Below are positions 34,747 to 46,127 of a stretch of DNA of 64,000 bases, one piece after another. The stretch's first letter is position 1. Every line of letters starts with the position of its first letter. A model generated the notes under the pieces. The model ran no database searches. It was not told the origin of the DNA and saw only the letters and a program-made list of their open reading frames with translations. Where the stretch lies: positions 1-64,000 of the forward strand of contig CANJRA010000009.1 in NCBI GenBank assembly GCA_947476625.1, written 5' to 3'. Source of the stretch: Fidelibacterota bacterium. GTDB taxonomy: Bacteria > Pseudomonadota > Alphaproteobacteria > Rhodospirillales > Rhodospirillaceae. A program made the translations under genes and the position numbers.

Positions 34747-35571
34747 ATGACGTTGGCGGTCAAATTTTGGGGTGTCCGCGGTAGCATCGCATGTCCTTCT
34801 CCGGAACATGTGGTTTACGGCGGCAATACCAGTTGCATTGAAATTTTTGCGGGCGATCAGCGCATAATATTGGATGCGGGAACCGGCATTCGCGGCCAGC
34901 AGTTTGTCCGCGACGGCGTGAAGCGGGGCACTTTGCTGCTGACCCACACGCATTGGGATCACATCAACGGTTTTCCGTTCTTCGGGCCAATGTTCATGCC
35001 CAATCATGATTTCAGCATCCACGCCGGACATTTGATCCGTGCGGGCGGGATCGAAAACATTTTGTCGAGCCAAATGGCTAATCCTTTGTTTCCGGTGCCG
35101 CTCGAAGCGCTGCAGACCAATATGCATTTCGTCGACTTTGAAGCCGGAGACAATTGGGGCCAGGGCGGCGGTGTGAAAATCGTCACCATGCCGCTCAATC
35201 ATCCCAACGGCGCGACGGGCTACCGGATCGAATATGGAGGTCACTCCATTTGTTATGTCACCGACACCGAACACGTCATCGGCAAACCGGATCAGAACGT
35301 TTTGAAGCTGATCGATGGCGCCGATATTGTGATTTACGACTGTACTTATACCGACGCCGAATTCGGGCCGAAAATCGGTTGGGGACACTCCACTTGGCAG
35401 GAAGGCGTTCGCCTTTGCAAAATGGCGAACGTTTCCCAACTCGCGATCTTCCACCACGATCCCGATCACGACGACGATTTCATGTCGCAGCTTGAGCGTG
35501 TGGCCCGCCAGGAATGGTCGGGTGCGATTGTCGCGCGCGAGCAAATGATCGTGACGCCCGCCCGGCTGTAG
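34747..35571 (+). CDS. MBL-fold metallohydrolase
   Basis: A 274-residue metallo-beta-lactamase-fold hydrolase. It begins VKFWGVRGSIACPSPEH, carries the zinc motif THTHWDHI, and has later ligands at MPLNHPNGATGYRI (His), VTDTEH (Asp) and FHHDPDHDD (His). This type is related to RNase Z / phosphodiesterase-like members often fused to or encoded near signalling genes. I chose ATG 34747 over 34735 since homology starts at once. Probably cytoplasmic; the substrate is unknown. Confidence 0.85.
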   Translation: MTLAVKFWGVRGSIACPSPEHVVYGGNTSCIEIFAGDQRIILDAGTGIRGQQFVRDGVKRGTLLLTHTHWDHINGFPFFGPMFMPNHDFSIHAGHLIRAGGIENILSSQMANPLFPVPLEALQTNMHFVDFEAGDNWGQGGGVKIVTMPLNHPNGATGYRIEYGGHSICYVTDTEHVIGKPDQNVLKLIDGADIVIYDCTYTDAEFGPKIGWGHSTWQEGVRLCKMANVSQLAIFHHDPDHDDDFMSQLERVARQEWSGAIVAREQMIVTPARL

Positions 35572-35907
35572 CCAGCCCTTTCGCGGTTTGCATAAAAACG
35601 TGACCAGTTGGTCACCGGGTTTCTTTTAAATCGAAGCGCTTACGCTGCGGTGCCGTGACCACATGCGGTTCTGCGCGGTGTGACCATGTCTGCCGAAAGC
35701 TAGCGCAGCCGACTATGAATGTCGGCAGGCGCCAGCCACAAATTTCAGCAGATCATTCTGGTTTATATTTTGCAGCGCCCGGGTCAAGCGTGCGGCTTGC
35801 GCCTAGGTTTTCCGGGCAATTTTGCTGCGTCACTTATTAAAAGCGAAGGGGTCCGGATATAGGACTCGCGGCGGGTAGATTTTCTTAGGTGGTGTTTTTG
35901 ACCCTGG

Positions 35908-35939
35908 ATCCTCGGGTCTCGCTGCGCTCGCCCGAGGAT
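35908..35939. repeat. Palindromic intergenic repeat, copy 1
   Basis: The nine-pair arms ATCCTCGGG and CCCGAGGAT flank a 14-base spacer rich in CGCTGCG. It has the same outline as the copy near 46962 (CTGGATCCT-x-GGG ... CCC-x-AGGAT). This is a common type of dispersed element in alphaproteobacterial intergenic DNA. Confidence 0.75.
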
Positions 35940-35943
35940 ACTA

Positions 35944-35978
35944 GCTTTCGTAAGCTCGTTTCACTCGCAAACGAAAGC
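35944..35978. repeat. Hairpin downstream of tRNA-Asn
   Basis: The arms GCTTTCGT and ACGAAAGC form eight pairs around a 19-base spacer that itself has partial symmetry. It lies six bases past the tRNA-Asn 3' end in the direction of transcription. It may act as a terminator, though no T run follows. Confidence 0.6.
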
Positions 35979-35983
35979 ATAAG

Positions 35984-36058
35984 TGGCTCCGGCGACAGGA
36001 CTCGAACCTGTAACCCCGCGGTTAACAGCCGCGTGCTCTACCATTGAGCTACGCCGGA
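35984..36058 (-). tRNA. tRNA-Asn (anticodon GTT)
   Basis: A 75-base cloverleaf read on the minus strand. The acceptor TCCGGCG pairs with CGCCGGA, the discriminator is G, and CCA is encoded. The anticodon loop CTGTTAA gives GTT, and the T loop is GTTCGAG. It lies 13 bases downstream of tRNA-Cys and is probably cotranscribed. Confidence 0.95.
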
Positions 36059-36071
36059 ACAGCGTATTATG

Positions 36072-36145
36072 TGGAGGCCGAGGCCGGAATCGAACCGACG
36101 TACGCGGATTTGCAATCCGCTGCATGGCCACTCTGCCACTCGGCC
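36072..36145 (-). tRNA. tRNA-Cys (anticodon GCA)
   Basis: A 74-base cloverleaf on the minus strand. The acceptor GGCCGAG pairs with CTCGGCC, and a T discriminator and encoded CCA follow. The anticodon loop TTGCAAA gives GCA. It is the upstream member of a Cys-Asn tRNA pair. Confidence 0.95.
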
Positions 36146-36409
36146 CCGTGAACCCGATCAAGCCTAACCGGATCTTTGCCATCGGCCTCGTGCGTAAGAG
36201 CCCTAAATCGTGGAAGGGCGCCCGGCGCAAGGCACGGTTATATAGAAGGGCGTCCGAAGCCGGTCAAGGCAATGGTTTAGGTATTGGAAAGCTTCCGGAA
36301 AATCCGGCGCGCGGCGTTGTGAATTTATCAGCAGCGGCGTATAACGGATGAACGCTAACCGCTTTCACAGCGGTCTTATTTCGCTTTTTATCTGCTTGGG
36401 GGATTTGCC

Positions 36410-37057
36410 ATGGATTTCGCCGCCGCCCGCCGCAAGATGGTGGCCAGCCAGATCCGCATCAGCGAGGTCACGGACCCAGTGGTCGTCGACGCTATGGGTG
36501 CCGTGGCGCGCGAGCTGTTTGTACCCGAGGCGAACCGGGCGTTTGCGTATCTCGATGAAGACCTGGCGATCGGCAAAGGCCGTACCATGATGGAAGCTGT
36601 GGTCTTGGCCCGGCTTCTGCAACTGGCGGATCTGCAGCCGACCGATAGAGCTTTGATCGTCGGGGCAGGCACAGGATATTCAGCCGCCGTAATGGCGCGC
36701 TTAGTGAATTCTGTCGTGGCGCTGGAAAGCGATGCTTCCTTGGCAGATGCCGCGAAACAGGCGCTCGCGCAAGCCGCGCCTCAGGTTTCTGTCGTTACCG
36801 GCGATCTGAAGTCCGGTTGGCCGCCGTCGTCGCCTTATGATGTTATTTTGGTCGACGGCGCGATGAGCGCGCTGCCTAACTGGCTTAAACCGCAGCTCGC
36901 TGACGGCGGACGCTTGGTTTGCATCGTGCGCGATGGTCCGGTGGGCCGGGCAACGCTGGTGACACGCTCGGGCGATTCTTACGGCAGCCGCCAGGAATTC
37001 GACGCGATGACAGCTATTCTGCCGGGCTTCGAAAAACAGCCAAAATTTGTTTTCTAA
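36410..37057 (+). CDS. pcm: Protein-L-isoaspartate O-methyltransferase family protein
   Basis: A 215-residue SAM-dependent methyltransferase that repairs isoaspartyl residues in aged proteins. It opens with DFAAARRKMVASQIR, typical of the alphaproteobacterial form, and has SAM motif ALIVGAGTGYSAAVMA and VILVDGAMSALP. The Asp/Gly-rich motif reads VGAGTGY rather than the more usual IGTGSGY. In Alphaproteobacteria it often precedes tolC, as here. Confidence 0.87.
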   Translation: MDFAAARRKMVASQIRISEVTDPVVVDAMGAVARELFVPEANRAFAYLDEDLAIGKGRTMMEAVVLARLLQLADLQPTDRALIVGAGTGYSAAVMARLVNSVVALESDASLADAAKQALAQAAPQVSVVTGDLKSGWPPSSPYDVILVDGAMSALPNWLKPQLADGGRLVCIVRDGPVGRATLVTRSGDSYGSRQEFDAMTAILPGFEKQPKFVF

Positions 37058-37321
37058 GCCCTTCGCCACAATAATAGCCAACTATTATTCACATTTAGAA
37101 TATTTACATTTTTGAACAAACTCAGTATTGTAACTGCGAGAGTGCGGTCGATTTCCTCGCGGTGATGTGCTTCAGGCGGCATGTCACAAAATTGTGAGAA
37201 AAGTCTGCGATTGCAATTTGATACATTAATCCCATGGCGTTCATGAAACGCATCGGATAGAGCTACACCCAATCGGCAGGGACGGCCGAGGGCACTGGAA
37301 AAGTTGATCGACGGGGTCGCG

Positions 37322-38803
37322 ATGACATGTAGCGTAACTAAAGCAGTCGGTTCGGTTCGGAAAATTCGCGTGAAAACAACGCTGATGGCCCACTCCTTTT
37401 TAGTCGCCGCAGCTTTTATGCTCCCGACCATGATGTCGGCGATGCCGGCAAAGGCCGATACGCTGAAAGAAGCGATGTCCTTGGCTTATCAGGGTAATCC
37501 CAATTTGCTCGCCGCCCGCGCTCAGCTGCGCGCCACGGACGAAAACGTCCCGATTGCCCTGTCGGGCTGGCGTCCGACGTTATCCGTCAATGGTAACGTT
37601 CAGAACAATCGTACGGATAACCAAATTTTCAGCGGCGGCGGTACCGGCACGGTCGTCACGGGCGGCGTCACCAGCCGCTTCCAACAGACCGCGGCAGCGC
37701 AATTTACGCAGCCGGTGTTCCGTGGCTTTAAGACCTGGGCCGGTACGTCGCAGGCCAAAAATCAGGTATTTGCCCAACGCGCGCGTTTGCGGGCGACGGA
37801 AGCGCAGGTGTTGTTGCAGGTGGCGTCGGCCTATTTCGACGTTTTGCAGAATCAGGCCGTCGTCGACCTCAACATGAATAACGTCCAAGTTTTGAACCGC
37901 CAGCTTGAAGCCACGCAGGATCGCTTCCGCGTCGGCGAAATCACGCGCACCGACGTCGCGCAGGCCGAAGCCAGCCTTGCCGGCGCTAAAGCGTCGCAGG
38001 TTCAGGCCGAAGGCGCGCTGCAGCAGGCGCGCTCGGCCTATGAGAACGTTGTGGGTAAGCCCCCTGTGAATCTCGCGGCGCCGCCGCTCCCGGTCAATCT
38101 TCCGGCGGCATATGACGCTGTCGTTTCCATGGCAATTTCTAATAATCCCAGCTACGTAGCGGCCGACTTTAATGCAAAAGCTGCAGATGATACGGTCACG
38201 GTCGTGCAGGGTGATCTGCTTCCGTCGGTAAACTTGATCGGCCAATACACGAAAGCGTGGAACACGGTCGCCGACAAATCGCGCACGGAGCAGGTTGTTG
38301 CTCAAGCCCAGCTTTCGGTGCCGATTTATCAGCAAGGCGCGGAATATGCGCGCCTGCGTCAAGCCAAACACTCGGCCGGGCAGCAGCGTTTACTGGCGGA
38401 TCAGGCGCGGCTCGATGCCCGTAATGCCGCGACCCAGTCGTGGGAAAATTTGCAGGCGGCAACGGCCAGCATTGCTTCGTATCAGGCGCAAATCAAGGCA
38501 AACGAGATCGCCCTTGAGGGAACGCAGCGCGAAGCAGAAGTCGGTTCGAGGACCGTGCTCGATGTTTTGAACGCCGAGCAAACCTTGCTGATTTCGCGGG
38601 TTAATCTGGTGCGCGCGCAACATGACCAATCGTTGGCAGCCCATCAGTTGTTGTCGAATATCGGCGCTTTGACGGGTGAGGGAATGGGTGTGAGCGGTGA
38701 GATCTATGATCCCGTCGCACACTATAACGATGTCGAATACAAGGCTTTCGGCGCCGGCGTTGATAAGGTTAAAGCGCCAAACCCGGTAGACGCTTCGAAG
38801 TAA
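37322..38803 (+). CDS. tolC: TolC-family outer membrane efflux channel
   Basis: A 493-residue outer-membrane channel for type I secretion and RND pumps. The signal peptide ends around MMSAMPAKA, before DTLKEAMSLAYQGNPNLLAAR. Two TolC repeat halves follow, each with long helices (LNMNNVQVLNRQLEATQDRF, VRAQHDQSLAAHQLLSNIG). I chose ATG 37322, behind GGGG. TTG 37304 and ATG 37385 are alternatives, and all keep the signal sequence. It is separated from pcm by 264 bases, so it has its own promoter. Confidence 0.92.
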   Translation: MTCSVTKAVGSVRKIRVKTTLMAHSFLVAAAFMLPTMMSAMPAKADTLKEAMSLAYQGNPNLLAARAQLRATDENVPIALSGWRPTLSVNGNVQNNRTDNQIFSGGGTGTVVTGGVTSRFQQTAAAQFTQPVFRGFKTWAGTSQAKNQVFAQRARLRATEAQVLLQVASAYFDVLQNQAVVDLNMNNVQVLNRQLEATQDRFRVGEITRTDVAQAEASLAGAKASQVQAEGALQQARSAYENVVGKPPVNLAAPPLPVNLPAAYDAVVSMAISNNPSYVAADFNAKAADDTVTVVQGDLLPSVNLIGQYTKAWNTVADKSRTEQVVAQAQLSVPIYQQGAEYARLRQAKHSAGQQRLLADQARLDARNAATQSWENLQAATASIASYQAQIKANEIALEGTQREAEVGSRTVLDVLNAEQTLLISRVNLVRAQHDQSLAAHQLLSNIGALTGEGMGVSGEIYDPVAHYNDVEYKAFGAGVDKVKAPNPVDASK

Positions 38804-38882
38804 TATTGAGGGCTGTTTGCCTTGTATGCTTCATGCGGGCTGGCTGAGGGCGTTTTCCCGGAATAAGCGACAAATTTGGGCG

Positions 38883-38894
38883 CCCCCCCCCCCC
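38883..38894. repeat. Poly-C tract (12 C) between tolC and popZ
   Basis: An uninterrupted run of twelve C lies about 90 bases upstream of the popZ start, between two genes. Such tracts slip easily during replication. It could change promoter spacing, or it may simply be a length-uncertain assembly feature. Confidence 0.8.
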
Positions 38895-38976
38895 AAATTG
38901 TTGACCTTGTTATAGAATTCTTTAACATTCCGACGTAGGGTGCCCCAAAATCCCGGCAAAAGCCGATGGGGAGTAC

Positions 38977-39624
<648 letters not shown>

Positions 39625-39647
39625 TTCCGACTGCGTTTCAAGGCTTT

Positions 39648-39680
39648 AGGCCCTGCCGCAAGGTGGGGCCTTTTGCTTTT
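39648..39680 (+). terminator. Rho-independent terminator after popZ
   Basis: A stem of about ten pairs (AGGCCCTGCC with GGTGGGGCCT, two G-U pairs) closes a GCAA tetraloop. It is followed by TTTGCTTTT. It separates popZ from valS. Confidence 0.8.
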
Positions 39681-39755
39681 GTTCACCCGGTTGCGCTCGC
39701 GCCGCTACGGGGGTAAATCCTTGGCCCCACTTACAATATAAAGCGGCGCGCTTTT

Positions 39756-42431
39756 ATGACGTCTGACACCCCTACGCTCGATAAAACCTATAACGCTTCC
39801 GAGGTTGAGGAGGCGCTTTACGCGCGTTGGGAAGGCGCGGGCGATTTCGCCGCGCATCCAAAGTCTGCGGCCGAACCCTACACGATCATGATGCCGCCGC
39901 CCAACGTGACGGGCAGTTTGCATATCGGACATGCGCTGACCTTCACGCTGCAGGATATTCTGATCCGCTATCAGCGCATGATCGGCAAGGACGCCTTGTG
40001 GCAGCCGGGTACGGACCACGCGGGCATTGCGACGCAGATGGTGGTGGAGCGGCAACTAGCCGAATCTGGTTTGAACCGGCGCGACATGGGGCGCGAAGTA
40101 TTTTTGAATCGCGTTTGGTCGTGGAAAGAACAATCCGGCGGTGTGATCACGCATCAATTGCGCCGTCTTGGCGCGTCGCCCGACTGGCCGCGTGAACGCT
40201 TCACGATGGACGGAGGTTTGTCGCGCGCCGTGACGAAGGTGTTCGTCGATCTTTATCGTCAGAAGTTGATTTATCGCGACAAGCGCTTGGTGAATTGGGA
40301 TCCGAAGCTGCATACCGCGATCTCCGACCTCGAAGTCGAGAGCCGCGAGACTAAAGGCAAGATGTGGTTCTTCAAGTACCCCGTCGAAGGTGTGGCGGAT
40401 ACGTTTGTGACCGTCGGCACCACACGTCCGGAGACGATGCTGGGCGATACCGGCGTGGCCGTACATCCGGACGACGAGCGTTATAAAGCGCTGGTCGGCA
40501 AAAACGTGGTGCTGCCGTTGGTGGGCCGCAAGATTCCGATTGTTGCTGATGACTACGCCGATCCGGAGAAGGGTTCGGGCGCGGTGAAGATTACGCCGGC
40601 GCACGACTTCAACGACTTCGGCGTTGGTAAGCGCAACAATCTCGAGATGATCAATATTTTTAATCTGAACGCCAAGCTTAACGAAAACGTGCCGGAGAAA
40701 TATCGCGGCATCGATCGCTTCAAGGCACGCGACATGATTGTTGCCGAGATGGAAGCGCTGGGCTTGCTTGAGAAGATCGAGTACAACGCGATGACTGTGC
40801 CTTACGGCGACCGGTCGGGCGTGGTGATTGAGCCGTGGTTGACGGATCAGTGGTACTGCAATGCCGAAGTGCTCGCCGCGCCGTGTATCAAGGCGGTGGA
40901 GGAGGGGCGCACACGCTTCGTGCCGAAGAATTGGGAAAACACGTTCTTCGAATGGATGCGTAACATTCAGCCGTGGTGCATCTCGCGTCAGCTGTGGTGG
41001 GGGCACCAGATTCCGGCGTGGTTCGGGCCGGACGGCGAAGTGTTTGTGGCTTTTGACGAAGCGGAAGCGCACGCGCTTGCGCAAACGCATTACGGAAAAG
41101 CGGTGGATCTGCGCCGCGACGAAGACGTGCTCGACACCTGGTTCTCCTCGGCGCTGTGGCCGTTCTCGACGCTGGGCTGGCCCGACAAGACTCCGGAGCT
41201 GGCGCGGTATTATCCGGGCGATGTGCTGGTCACGGGTTTTGACATCATCTTCTTCTGGGTCGCGCGCATGATGATGATGGGCATTCACTTCATGGGTGAT
41301 GTGCCGTTCCGCGATGTTTACATTCACGCGCTGGTCCGCGACGATAAGGGCCAGAAGATGTCGAAGTCCAAGGGCAACGTCATGGACCCGTTGGATTTGT
41401 GCAACGTCTACGGCACTGATGCCGTGCGCTTTACGCTGACCGCCATGGCGGTGCAGGGGCGCGATATTAAATTGGCCGAGACGCGGATTGCGGGCTATCG
41501 CAATTTCGTGACCAAGATTTGGAACGCGGCGCGTTTCTCGCAGATGAACGGCTGCAAGATTGTGCCGGGCTTTGATCCGCGCGGAGCGAAGACGACGCTG
41601 AATAAGTGGATTGTCGCAAAGACGGTGGTAGCCGCCGCGACGGTAGCAGGCGCGATTGAAGCGTATCGTTTTAACGATGCGGCCAACGGGCTGTATCAGT
41701 TCACGTGGAATATTTTCTGCGATTGGTTCCTTGAATTCGCGAAACCTGTTTTCCAAGGTGACGACCAAGCCGCTAAGGACGAAACCCGCGCGACGACGGC
41801 GTGGGTGATCGATCAGGTCTTGCTGATCAGTCAGCCGATGATTCCGTTTGTGTCGGAAGAGTTGTGGGTGAAGCTAGCGGACGCGGCGGGCATTAAACGT
41901 CCGGGCGTGCTGATGAAGCAGGCATGGCCCAAGTACGACATCGCCATTTCGCCCGAGGCCGAAGCCGAGATGGACTGGGTGGTGAAGGTGATTACCGAAA
42001 TCCGCTCGGTGCGTTCGGAGATGAATGTGCCGGCGAGTTTGCAGATGGCGGCGACGTTGAAGGACGCCAGCGCCACGGCGAAGACGCGTCTCGCCACGCA
42101 CAACGGGCTGATTTGCGCGAATGCGCGGTTGGCATCGTTGATCGCCGACGATACCGCGACACCCAACGCCGCGCAGGTCGTGGTGGGCGACGGCACGGTG
42201 TTGCTGCCCCTGGAAGGCGTGATCGATCTCGGCAAGGAGCGCGAGCGCCTGAAAAAGGAAATCGCGAAGAAAGAGAGCGATATTGCCAATGACGATAAGA
42301 AGCTGACCAACGAATCTTTTATTTCTAAAGCGCCGCCAGAAGTGATTGAGGAAATCCGCGAACGCCGCGGGGCTGCAGAGGCCGCCCGCGGTAAGATGAG
42401 TGAAGCGTTATTGCGCATTAGCGCCGCATAA
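39756..42431 (+). CDS. valS: Valine-tRNA ligase
   Basis: An 891-residue class I aminoacyl-tRNA synthetase that charges tRNA-Val. The ATP motifs are HIGH (56-59, in GSLHIGHAL) and KMSKS (534-538). The editing domain ([20 protein letters not shown]) and the C-terminal coiled coil ([18 protein letters not shown]) are present. The length fits the family. It is intact throughout. ilvD begins 14 bases downstream, probably on the same transcript. Confidence 0.97.
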   Translation: MTSDTPTLDKTYNASEVEEALYARWEGAGDFAAHPKSAAEPYTIMMPPPNVTGSLHIGHALTFTLQDILIRYQRMIGKDALWQPGTDHAGIATQMVVERQLAESGLNRRDMGREVFLNRVWSWKEQSGGVITHQLRRLGASPDWPRERFTMDGGLSRAVTKVFVDLYRQKLIYRDKRLVNWDPKLHTAISDLEVESRETKGKMWFFKYPVEGVADTFVTVGTTRPETMLGDTGVAVHPDDERYKALVGKNVVLPLVGRKIPIVADDYADPEKGSGAVKITPAHDFNDFGVGKRNNLEMINIFNLNAKLNENVPEKYRGIDRFKARDMIVAEMEALGLLEKIEYNAMTVPYGDRSGVVIEPWLTDQWYCNAEVLAAPCIKAVEEGRTRFVPKNWENTFFEWMRNIQPWCISRQLWWGHQIPAWFGPDGEVFVAFDEAEAHALAQTHYGKAVDLRRDEDVLDTWFSSALWPFSTLGWPDKTPELARYYPGDVLVTGFDIIFFWVARMMMMGIHFMGDVPFRDVYIHALVRDDKGQKMSKSKGNVMDPLDLCNVYGTDAVRFTLTAMAVQGRDIKLAETRIAGYRNFVTKIWNAARFSQMNGCKIVPGFDPRGAKTTLNKWIVAKTVVAAATVAGAIEAYRFNDAANGLYQFTWNIFCDWFLEFAKPVFQGDDQAAKDETRATTAWVIDQVLLISQPMIPFVSEELWVKLADAAGIKRPGVLMKQAWPKYDIAISPEAEAEMDWVVKVITEIRSVRSEMNVPASLQMAATLKDASATAKTRLATHNGLICANARLASLIADDTATPNAAQVVVGDGTVLLPLEGVIDLGKERERLKKEIAKKESDIANDDKKLTNESFISKAPPEVIEEIRERRGAAEAARGKMSEALLRISAA

Positions 42432-42445
42432 ATAAGGAACTCCCC

Positions 42446-44188
42446 ATGCTCGACGATGGAATAAAGCCGCCGAAATTCGATAAGTCGAAGCTGCCCAGCC
42501 GCCACATTACGGAAGGGCCGACCAAAGCCCCGCACCGTGCCATGCATTACGCCATGGGACTGACGGAAGAAGAGCTGCACCAGCCGATGGTGGGTGTAGC
42601 GACCTGTTGGAATGAAGCCGCGCCTTGCAACATCGATCTCGGCCGCCAGGCGCAGATCGTGAAGGAAGGCGTGCGCGCCGGCGGTGGTACGCCGCGTGAA
42701 TTCACGACCATCACCGTCACCGACGGGATCGCCATGGGTCACGAGGGCATGAAGTCGTCGTTAGCCTCGCGCGATTGGATCGCGGACACGGTGGAGTTGA
42801 CCATGCGCGGTCACAGCTACGACGCGATGGTTGGCATGGCGGGCTGCGACAAGAGCTTGCCGGGCATGATGATGGCGATGCTGCGCCTGAATGTGCCGTC
42901 TGTGTTTTTATATGGCGGCGCGATCTTGCCGGGTCATTTCCACGGCAAAGACGTCACCATCGTCGATGTGTTCGAAGGTGTGGGCCAGCACGCCGCCGGC
43001 AACATGAGCGATAAAGATTTGCATGAACTGGAGTGCGTGGCGTGTCCGTCGGCGGGCGCGTGCGGCGGTCAGTTCACGGCCAACACGATGGCGACGGTCA
43101 GCGAAGCCATGGGCCTCGCACTGCCGCTGTCGGCAAGTATCCCGACGACGTTCACCGACGCGCGTAATCATTACGCCAAAGCTGCCGGCCGCGCGGTGAT
43201 GGAATTGCTCAGAATCAACCTCCGTCCGCGCGACATCGCAACGCGCAAGGCGTTCGAGAATGCGGCGATGGTTGTGGCGGCCTCGGGTGGTTCGACCAAC
43301 GCCGGACTTCATCTGCCGGCCATGGCGCATGAAGTCGGCATCAAATTCGATCTCGACGATGTCTGCGCAATTTTCAAGAAGACGCCCTACATCGGCGACA
43401 TGAAGCCGGGCGGGCGCTATGTGGCGGCAGATTTGTATAAAGTCGGCGGCATACCGATCCTGATCAAGGCGCTGCTCGACGGCGGTTACCTGCACGGCGA
43501 TTGCATCACGGTGACGGGCAAGACGCTCGAAGAGAACATGAAAGATGTCGTGTTCCCGACCGATCAGGATGTGGTGCGTCCGACATCAAATGCAATGTCG
43601 CCCACGGGCGGCGTTGCGGGCTTGAAAGGTTCGCTGGCGCCGAAGGGTGCGATTGTGAAAGTCGCGGGCTTGAAGGTGAAGAAGTTCCGCGGTCCGGCGT
43701 TGTGCTTCGATACGGAAGACGCAGCTTTCGCGGCGGTAGCCGAGCGTAAGTATAAAGAGGGCGACGTCATCATCATTCGCTATGAAGGACCGAAGGGTGG
43801 TCCGGGCATGCGCGAGATGCTGGCGACGACCGGGGCGCTGTCGGGTCAGGGCATGGGCGACAAAGTGGCGCTGGTCACCGACGGACGTTTCTCGGGCGGT
43901 ACGCGCGGACTGTGTGTTGGCCACGTTGGTCCCGAAGCTGCCGTGGGCGGTCCGATCGCACTGGTGAACGACGGCGACATCATCACCATCGACACCGACG
44001 CGGGCACGATGGAGTTGGAAGTACCGAAGGAAGAGATGGATCGCCGCCGCGCCGCCTGGAAGCCGCGCGCGACGAATTATAATTCGGGTGTGCTGTGGAA
44101 ATACGCGCAGCTGGTCGGCGATGCCTGCGACGGCGCCGTGACTCATCCGGGTGCGGCGAAAGAGACGCACATTTACGCGGATATCTAG
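42446..44188 (+). CDS. ilvD: Dihydroxyacid dehydratase
   Basis: A 580-residue iron-sulfur enzyme of valine, isoleucine and pantothenate synthesis, dehydrating 2,3-dihydroxy acids to 2-keto acids. The cluster-binding cysteines appear at C54 ([12 protein letters not shown]), C134 ([10 protein letters not shown]) and C206 ([16 protein letters not shown]). The C-terminal [11 protein letters not shown] and GHVGPEA segments are canonical. It overlaps the convergent maiA gene by four bases and ends in TAG. Confidence 0.95.
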   Translation: MLDDGIKPPKFDKSKLPSRHITEGPTKAPHRAMHYAMGLTEEELHQPMVGVATCWNEAAPCNIDLGRQAQIVKEGVRAGGGTPREFTTITVTDGIAMGHEGMKSSLASRDWIADTVELTMRGHSYDAMVGMAGCDKSLPGMMMAMLRLNVPSVFLYGGAILPGHFHGKDVTIVDVFEGVGQHAAGNMSDKDLHELECVACPSAGACGGQFTANTMATVSEAMGLALPLSASIPTTFTDARNHYAKAAGRAVMELLRINLRPRDIATRKAFENAAMVVAASGGSTNAGLHLPAMAHEVGIKFDLDDVCAIFKKTPYIGDMKPGGRYVAADLYKVGGIPILIKALLDGGYLHGDCITVTGKTLEENMKDVVFPTDQDVVRPTSNAMSPTGGVAGLKGSLAPKGAIVKVAGLKVKKFRGPALCFDTEDAAFAAVAERKYKEGDVIIIRYEGPKGGPGMREMLATTGALSGQGMGDKVALVTDGRFSGGTRGLCVGHVGPEAAVGGPIALVNDGDIITIDTDAGTMELEVPKEEMDRRRAAWKPRATNYNSGVLWKYAQLVGDACDGAVTHPGAAKETHIYADI

Positions 44189-44823
44189 GCGGGAACTTCC
44201 GACGTCGCGGTTTTGAAGGCCGGGAGCTCTAGGAGCGCCCGGTCGATCGCGACAAGGCGCTCAAGCCCGGTGAGGTCGCAGGATAAACGCCGCGCATTCA
44301 CCATCTGCGGTGCAAGGCAGAGATCGGCCAGCGTCACCTGATCGCCGTAGCAGTAACGGCCCTGGATGGGCGCGCGAATCACGAGGTCTTGCAAAGCGCC
44401 GAGGCCTTTCCTGATCCAATGATGCGCCCACTGGCGCGTCGTCTCCTGAGTCTGGCCGAGCGCATCACGCATATGATTGAGGACCCCGGTGCCCTGCAGC
44501 GGCTGAACCTCCATGGCGACGGCGTAGGCCATCGCGCGCACGCGGGCACGGTCTTCGAGTGAAGCGGGCAGGAGCGGCGGGGTCGGATACTTCTCATCGA
44601 GATATTCGACGATGGCGAGTGATTGCGTGAGGATGTCGCCGCCGATGTCCAGCGACGGCACCAGGCCTTGCGGATTGACGGACTTGTACGTCGCGCGCTG
44701 CTGATCGGCGCCCGCGATGAAGATCGGCACATCGGCGGTGCGGTAGTCGATGCCTTTCATCGCCAGCACAACACGTACGCGGTAGGACGCCGAGGATTTC
44801 TGTGAGTGATGGAGCGTCAGCAT
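44185..44823 (-). CDS. maiA: Maleylacetoacetate isomerase / zeta-class glutathione transferase
   Basis: A 212-residue GST-fold enzyme. The zeta-class active site SSASYRVR (residues 10-17), [22 protein letters not shown] and [17 protein letters not shown] mark a maleylacetoacetate isomerase, which acts in tyrosine breakdown using glutathione. No fumarylacetoacetase or homogentisate dioxygenase gene is nearby, so the role may be different. It is the last gene of an xthA-CMD-maiA run on the minus strand and abuts the CMD gene. Confidence 0.87.
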   Translation of the reverse strand: MLTLHHSQKSSASYRVRVVLAMKGIDYRTADVPIFIAGADQQRATYKSVNPQGLVPSLDIGGDILTQSLAIVEYLDEKYPTPPLLPASLEDRARVRAMAYAVAMEVQPLQGTGVLNHMRDALGQTQETTRQWAHHWIRKGLGALQDLVIRAPIQGRYCYGDQVTLADLCLAPQMVNARRLSCDLTGLERLVAIDRALLELPAFKTATSEVPA

Positions 44824-45201
44824 CTAAACGCCCATGTCCTTGAACACTTCCTTAGCGTTGCGGAAGGAGTCGAGCGCGGCGGGGAAACCGGCGTAAACCA
44901 CTACCTGCATGAACACCGCGCGGATTTCCTCTTTCGTGCAGCCGTTGCGCAGTGCGCCGCGCACATGGCCTTTGAGTTCGTTCGGGCGGTTGAGCACGCT
45001 GATCATGGCGAGGTTGAGCAGGCTGCGGGTTTTGAGCGGCAAGGTCTCGTCGCCCCAAATTTCGCCCCAGGCGAATTCGGTGACCAAGTCCTGCACGGGC
45101 TTGGTGAAGTCGTCGGCTTCGGCGAAGGCTTTATCGACGAACGCGTCGCTCATCACCTTGCGGCGTATTTCAAGGCCGCGGGCGTAACGTTCTTTGTCCA
45201 T
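44824..45201 (-). CDS. Carboxymuconolactone decarboxylase family protein (PcaC-like)
   Basis: A 125-residue all-helical protein. The family core is WGDETLPLKTRSLLNLAMIS and GCTKEEIRAVFMQVVVYAG followed by PAALDSFR. PcaC decarboxylates 4-carboxymuconolactone in the protocatechuate pathway, but the family also includes antioxidant relatives. The latter need a CxxC, which is absent here. It is 18 bases after xthA and directly before maiA with no gap. Confidence 0.87.
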   Translation of the reverse strand: MDKERYARGLEIRRKVMSDAFVDKAFAEADDFTKPVQDLVTEFAWGEIWGDETLPLKTRSLLNLAMISVLNRPNELKGHVRGALRNGCTKEEIRAVFMQVVVYAGFPAALDSFRNAKEVFKDMGV

Positions 45202-45219
45202 GAGGTTCTCCTTGAAGAA

Positions 45220-46029
45220 TTAAACCATCATCTCGCACCACACCGGGGTGTGGTCGGAGGCTTTTTCCTGGCCGCGGGGTTTTTTGTCGATGGCGGCGTT
45301 GGTGAGGGCGTTGGCGGCTTTGGGGGAGAGGAGGAGGAAATCGATCAAGAGGCCGTTGTCTTTTTGCCAGGCGCCGGCTTGGTAGTCCCAGTAGGAATAT
45401 TGATGGGGCAGGGTGTTGAAGCAGCGGAAGGCATCGGTAAGGCCCAAGTGCAGCAGTGAGCGGAAGCGGCTGCGGCTTTCGGGCTGCGTTAACGCGTCAC
45501 CCGCGAAGGCTTTGGCGTTGTAGACGTCGTCGTCGGTGGGGATGACGTTGTAGTCGCCGCCGTAGAGGCGCATTTCGCCGTCGCTGAGGCCGCGCTTTAT
45601 GTGCGCGTGAAGGCGGTCCATCCAGGCGAGCTTGTAGGGGAACTTCTCGGTACCGAGCGGATTGCCGTTGGGCAGGTAGATTGAGGCGACCCGCAGCTTG
45701 CCGAATACGGTAGCTTCCATGTAACGAGCGTGGTCGTCGCCTTCGGATTTATCGTTTAAGAGGGCGGGCAAGCGCGGCTCGACGTCTTCCAAGGGCGACT
45801 TCGAGAGGATGGCGACGCCGTTATAGGTTTTCTGGCCGTGGGTGGCGACGTTGTACCCGAGATCCTCGATCTCCATGCGCGGGAAGTTTTCGTCGATGCA
45901 TTTGAGTTCCTGGAGAAGCACCACGTCGGGTTGGGCTTCTTTCAGCCATGCCAGCACATTCGGCAGCCGGGCTTTGACCGAGTTGACGTTCCAGGTGGCG
46001 ACTTTGATTTTACGCGGGGACGAGGGCAC
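45220..46029 (-). CDS. xthA: Exodeoxyribonuclease III (AP endonuclease)
   Basis: A 269-residue endonuclease/exonuclease/phosphatase-fold DNA repair enzyme for abasic sites. Motifs in order: KVATWNVNSVKARL, VVLLQELKC (metal Glu), GGDYNVIPTDDDV (Asp and Asn), LLIDFLLLSP and KASDHTPVWCE (catalytic His). In relatives it often lies near erpA and dgt, as here. Confidence 0.94.
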   Translation of the reverse strand: MPSSPRKIKVATWNVNSVKARLPNVLAWLKEAQPDVVLLQELKCIDENFPRMEIEDLGYNVATHGQKTYNGVAILSKSPLEDVEPRLPALLNDKSEGDDHARYMEATVFGKLRVASIYLPNGNPLGTEKFPYKLAWMDRLHAHIKRGLSDGEMRLYGGDYNVIPTDDDVYNAKAFAGDALTQPESRSRFRSLLHLGLTDAFRCFNTLPHQYSYWDYQAGAWQKDNGLLIDFLLLSPKAANALTNAAIDKKPRGQEKASDHTPVWCEMMV

Positions 46030-46127
46030 GGGCTTGCGTCTATATTTGTTGTCAGGTGCGCCATGCTGACATCCCGGCGGGGGATCGGCAAGGCGCGAAA
46101 AATCCTGCGCGGTGATATGTAGACGCC

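Larger units (their letters stand above)
35572..35983. other. Intergenic stretch holding two palindromes, no gene
   Basis: About 412 bases between the MBL-fold gene and tRNA-Asn. No coding frame is convincing. Its right end holds two adjacent hairpins, listed separately, that lie 3' of the leftward tRNA genes and may help end their transcripts. Confidence 0.6.

Noticed and set aside
40056-41768. A 570-codon minus-strand frame opposite valS
   Set aside because: valS is certain on the plus strand. The antisense frame has no domain and an abnormal His/Arg/Val composition.
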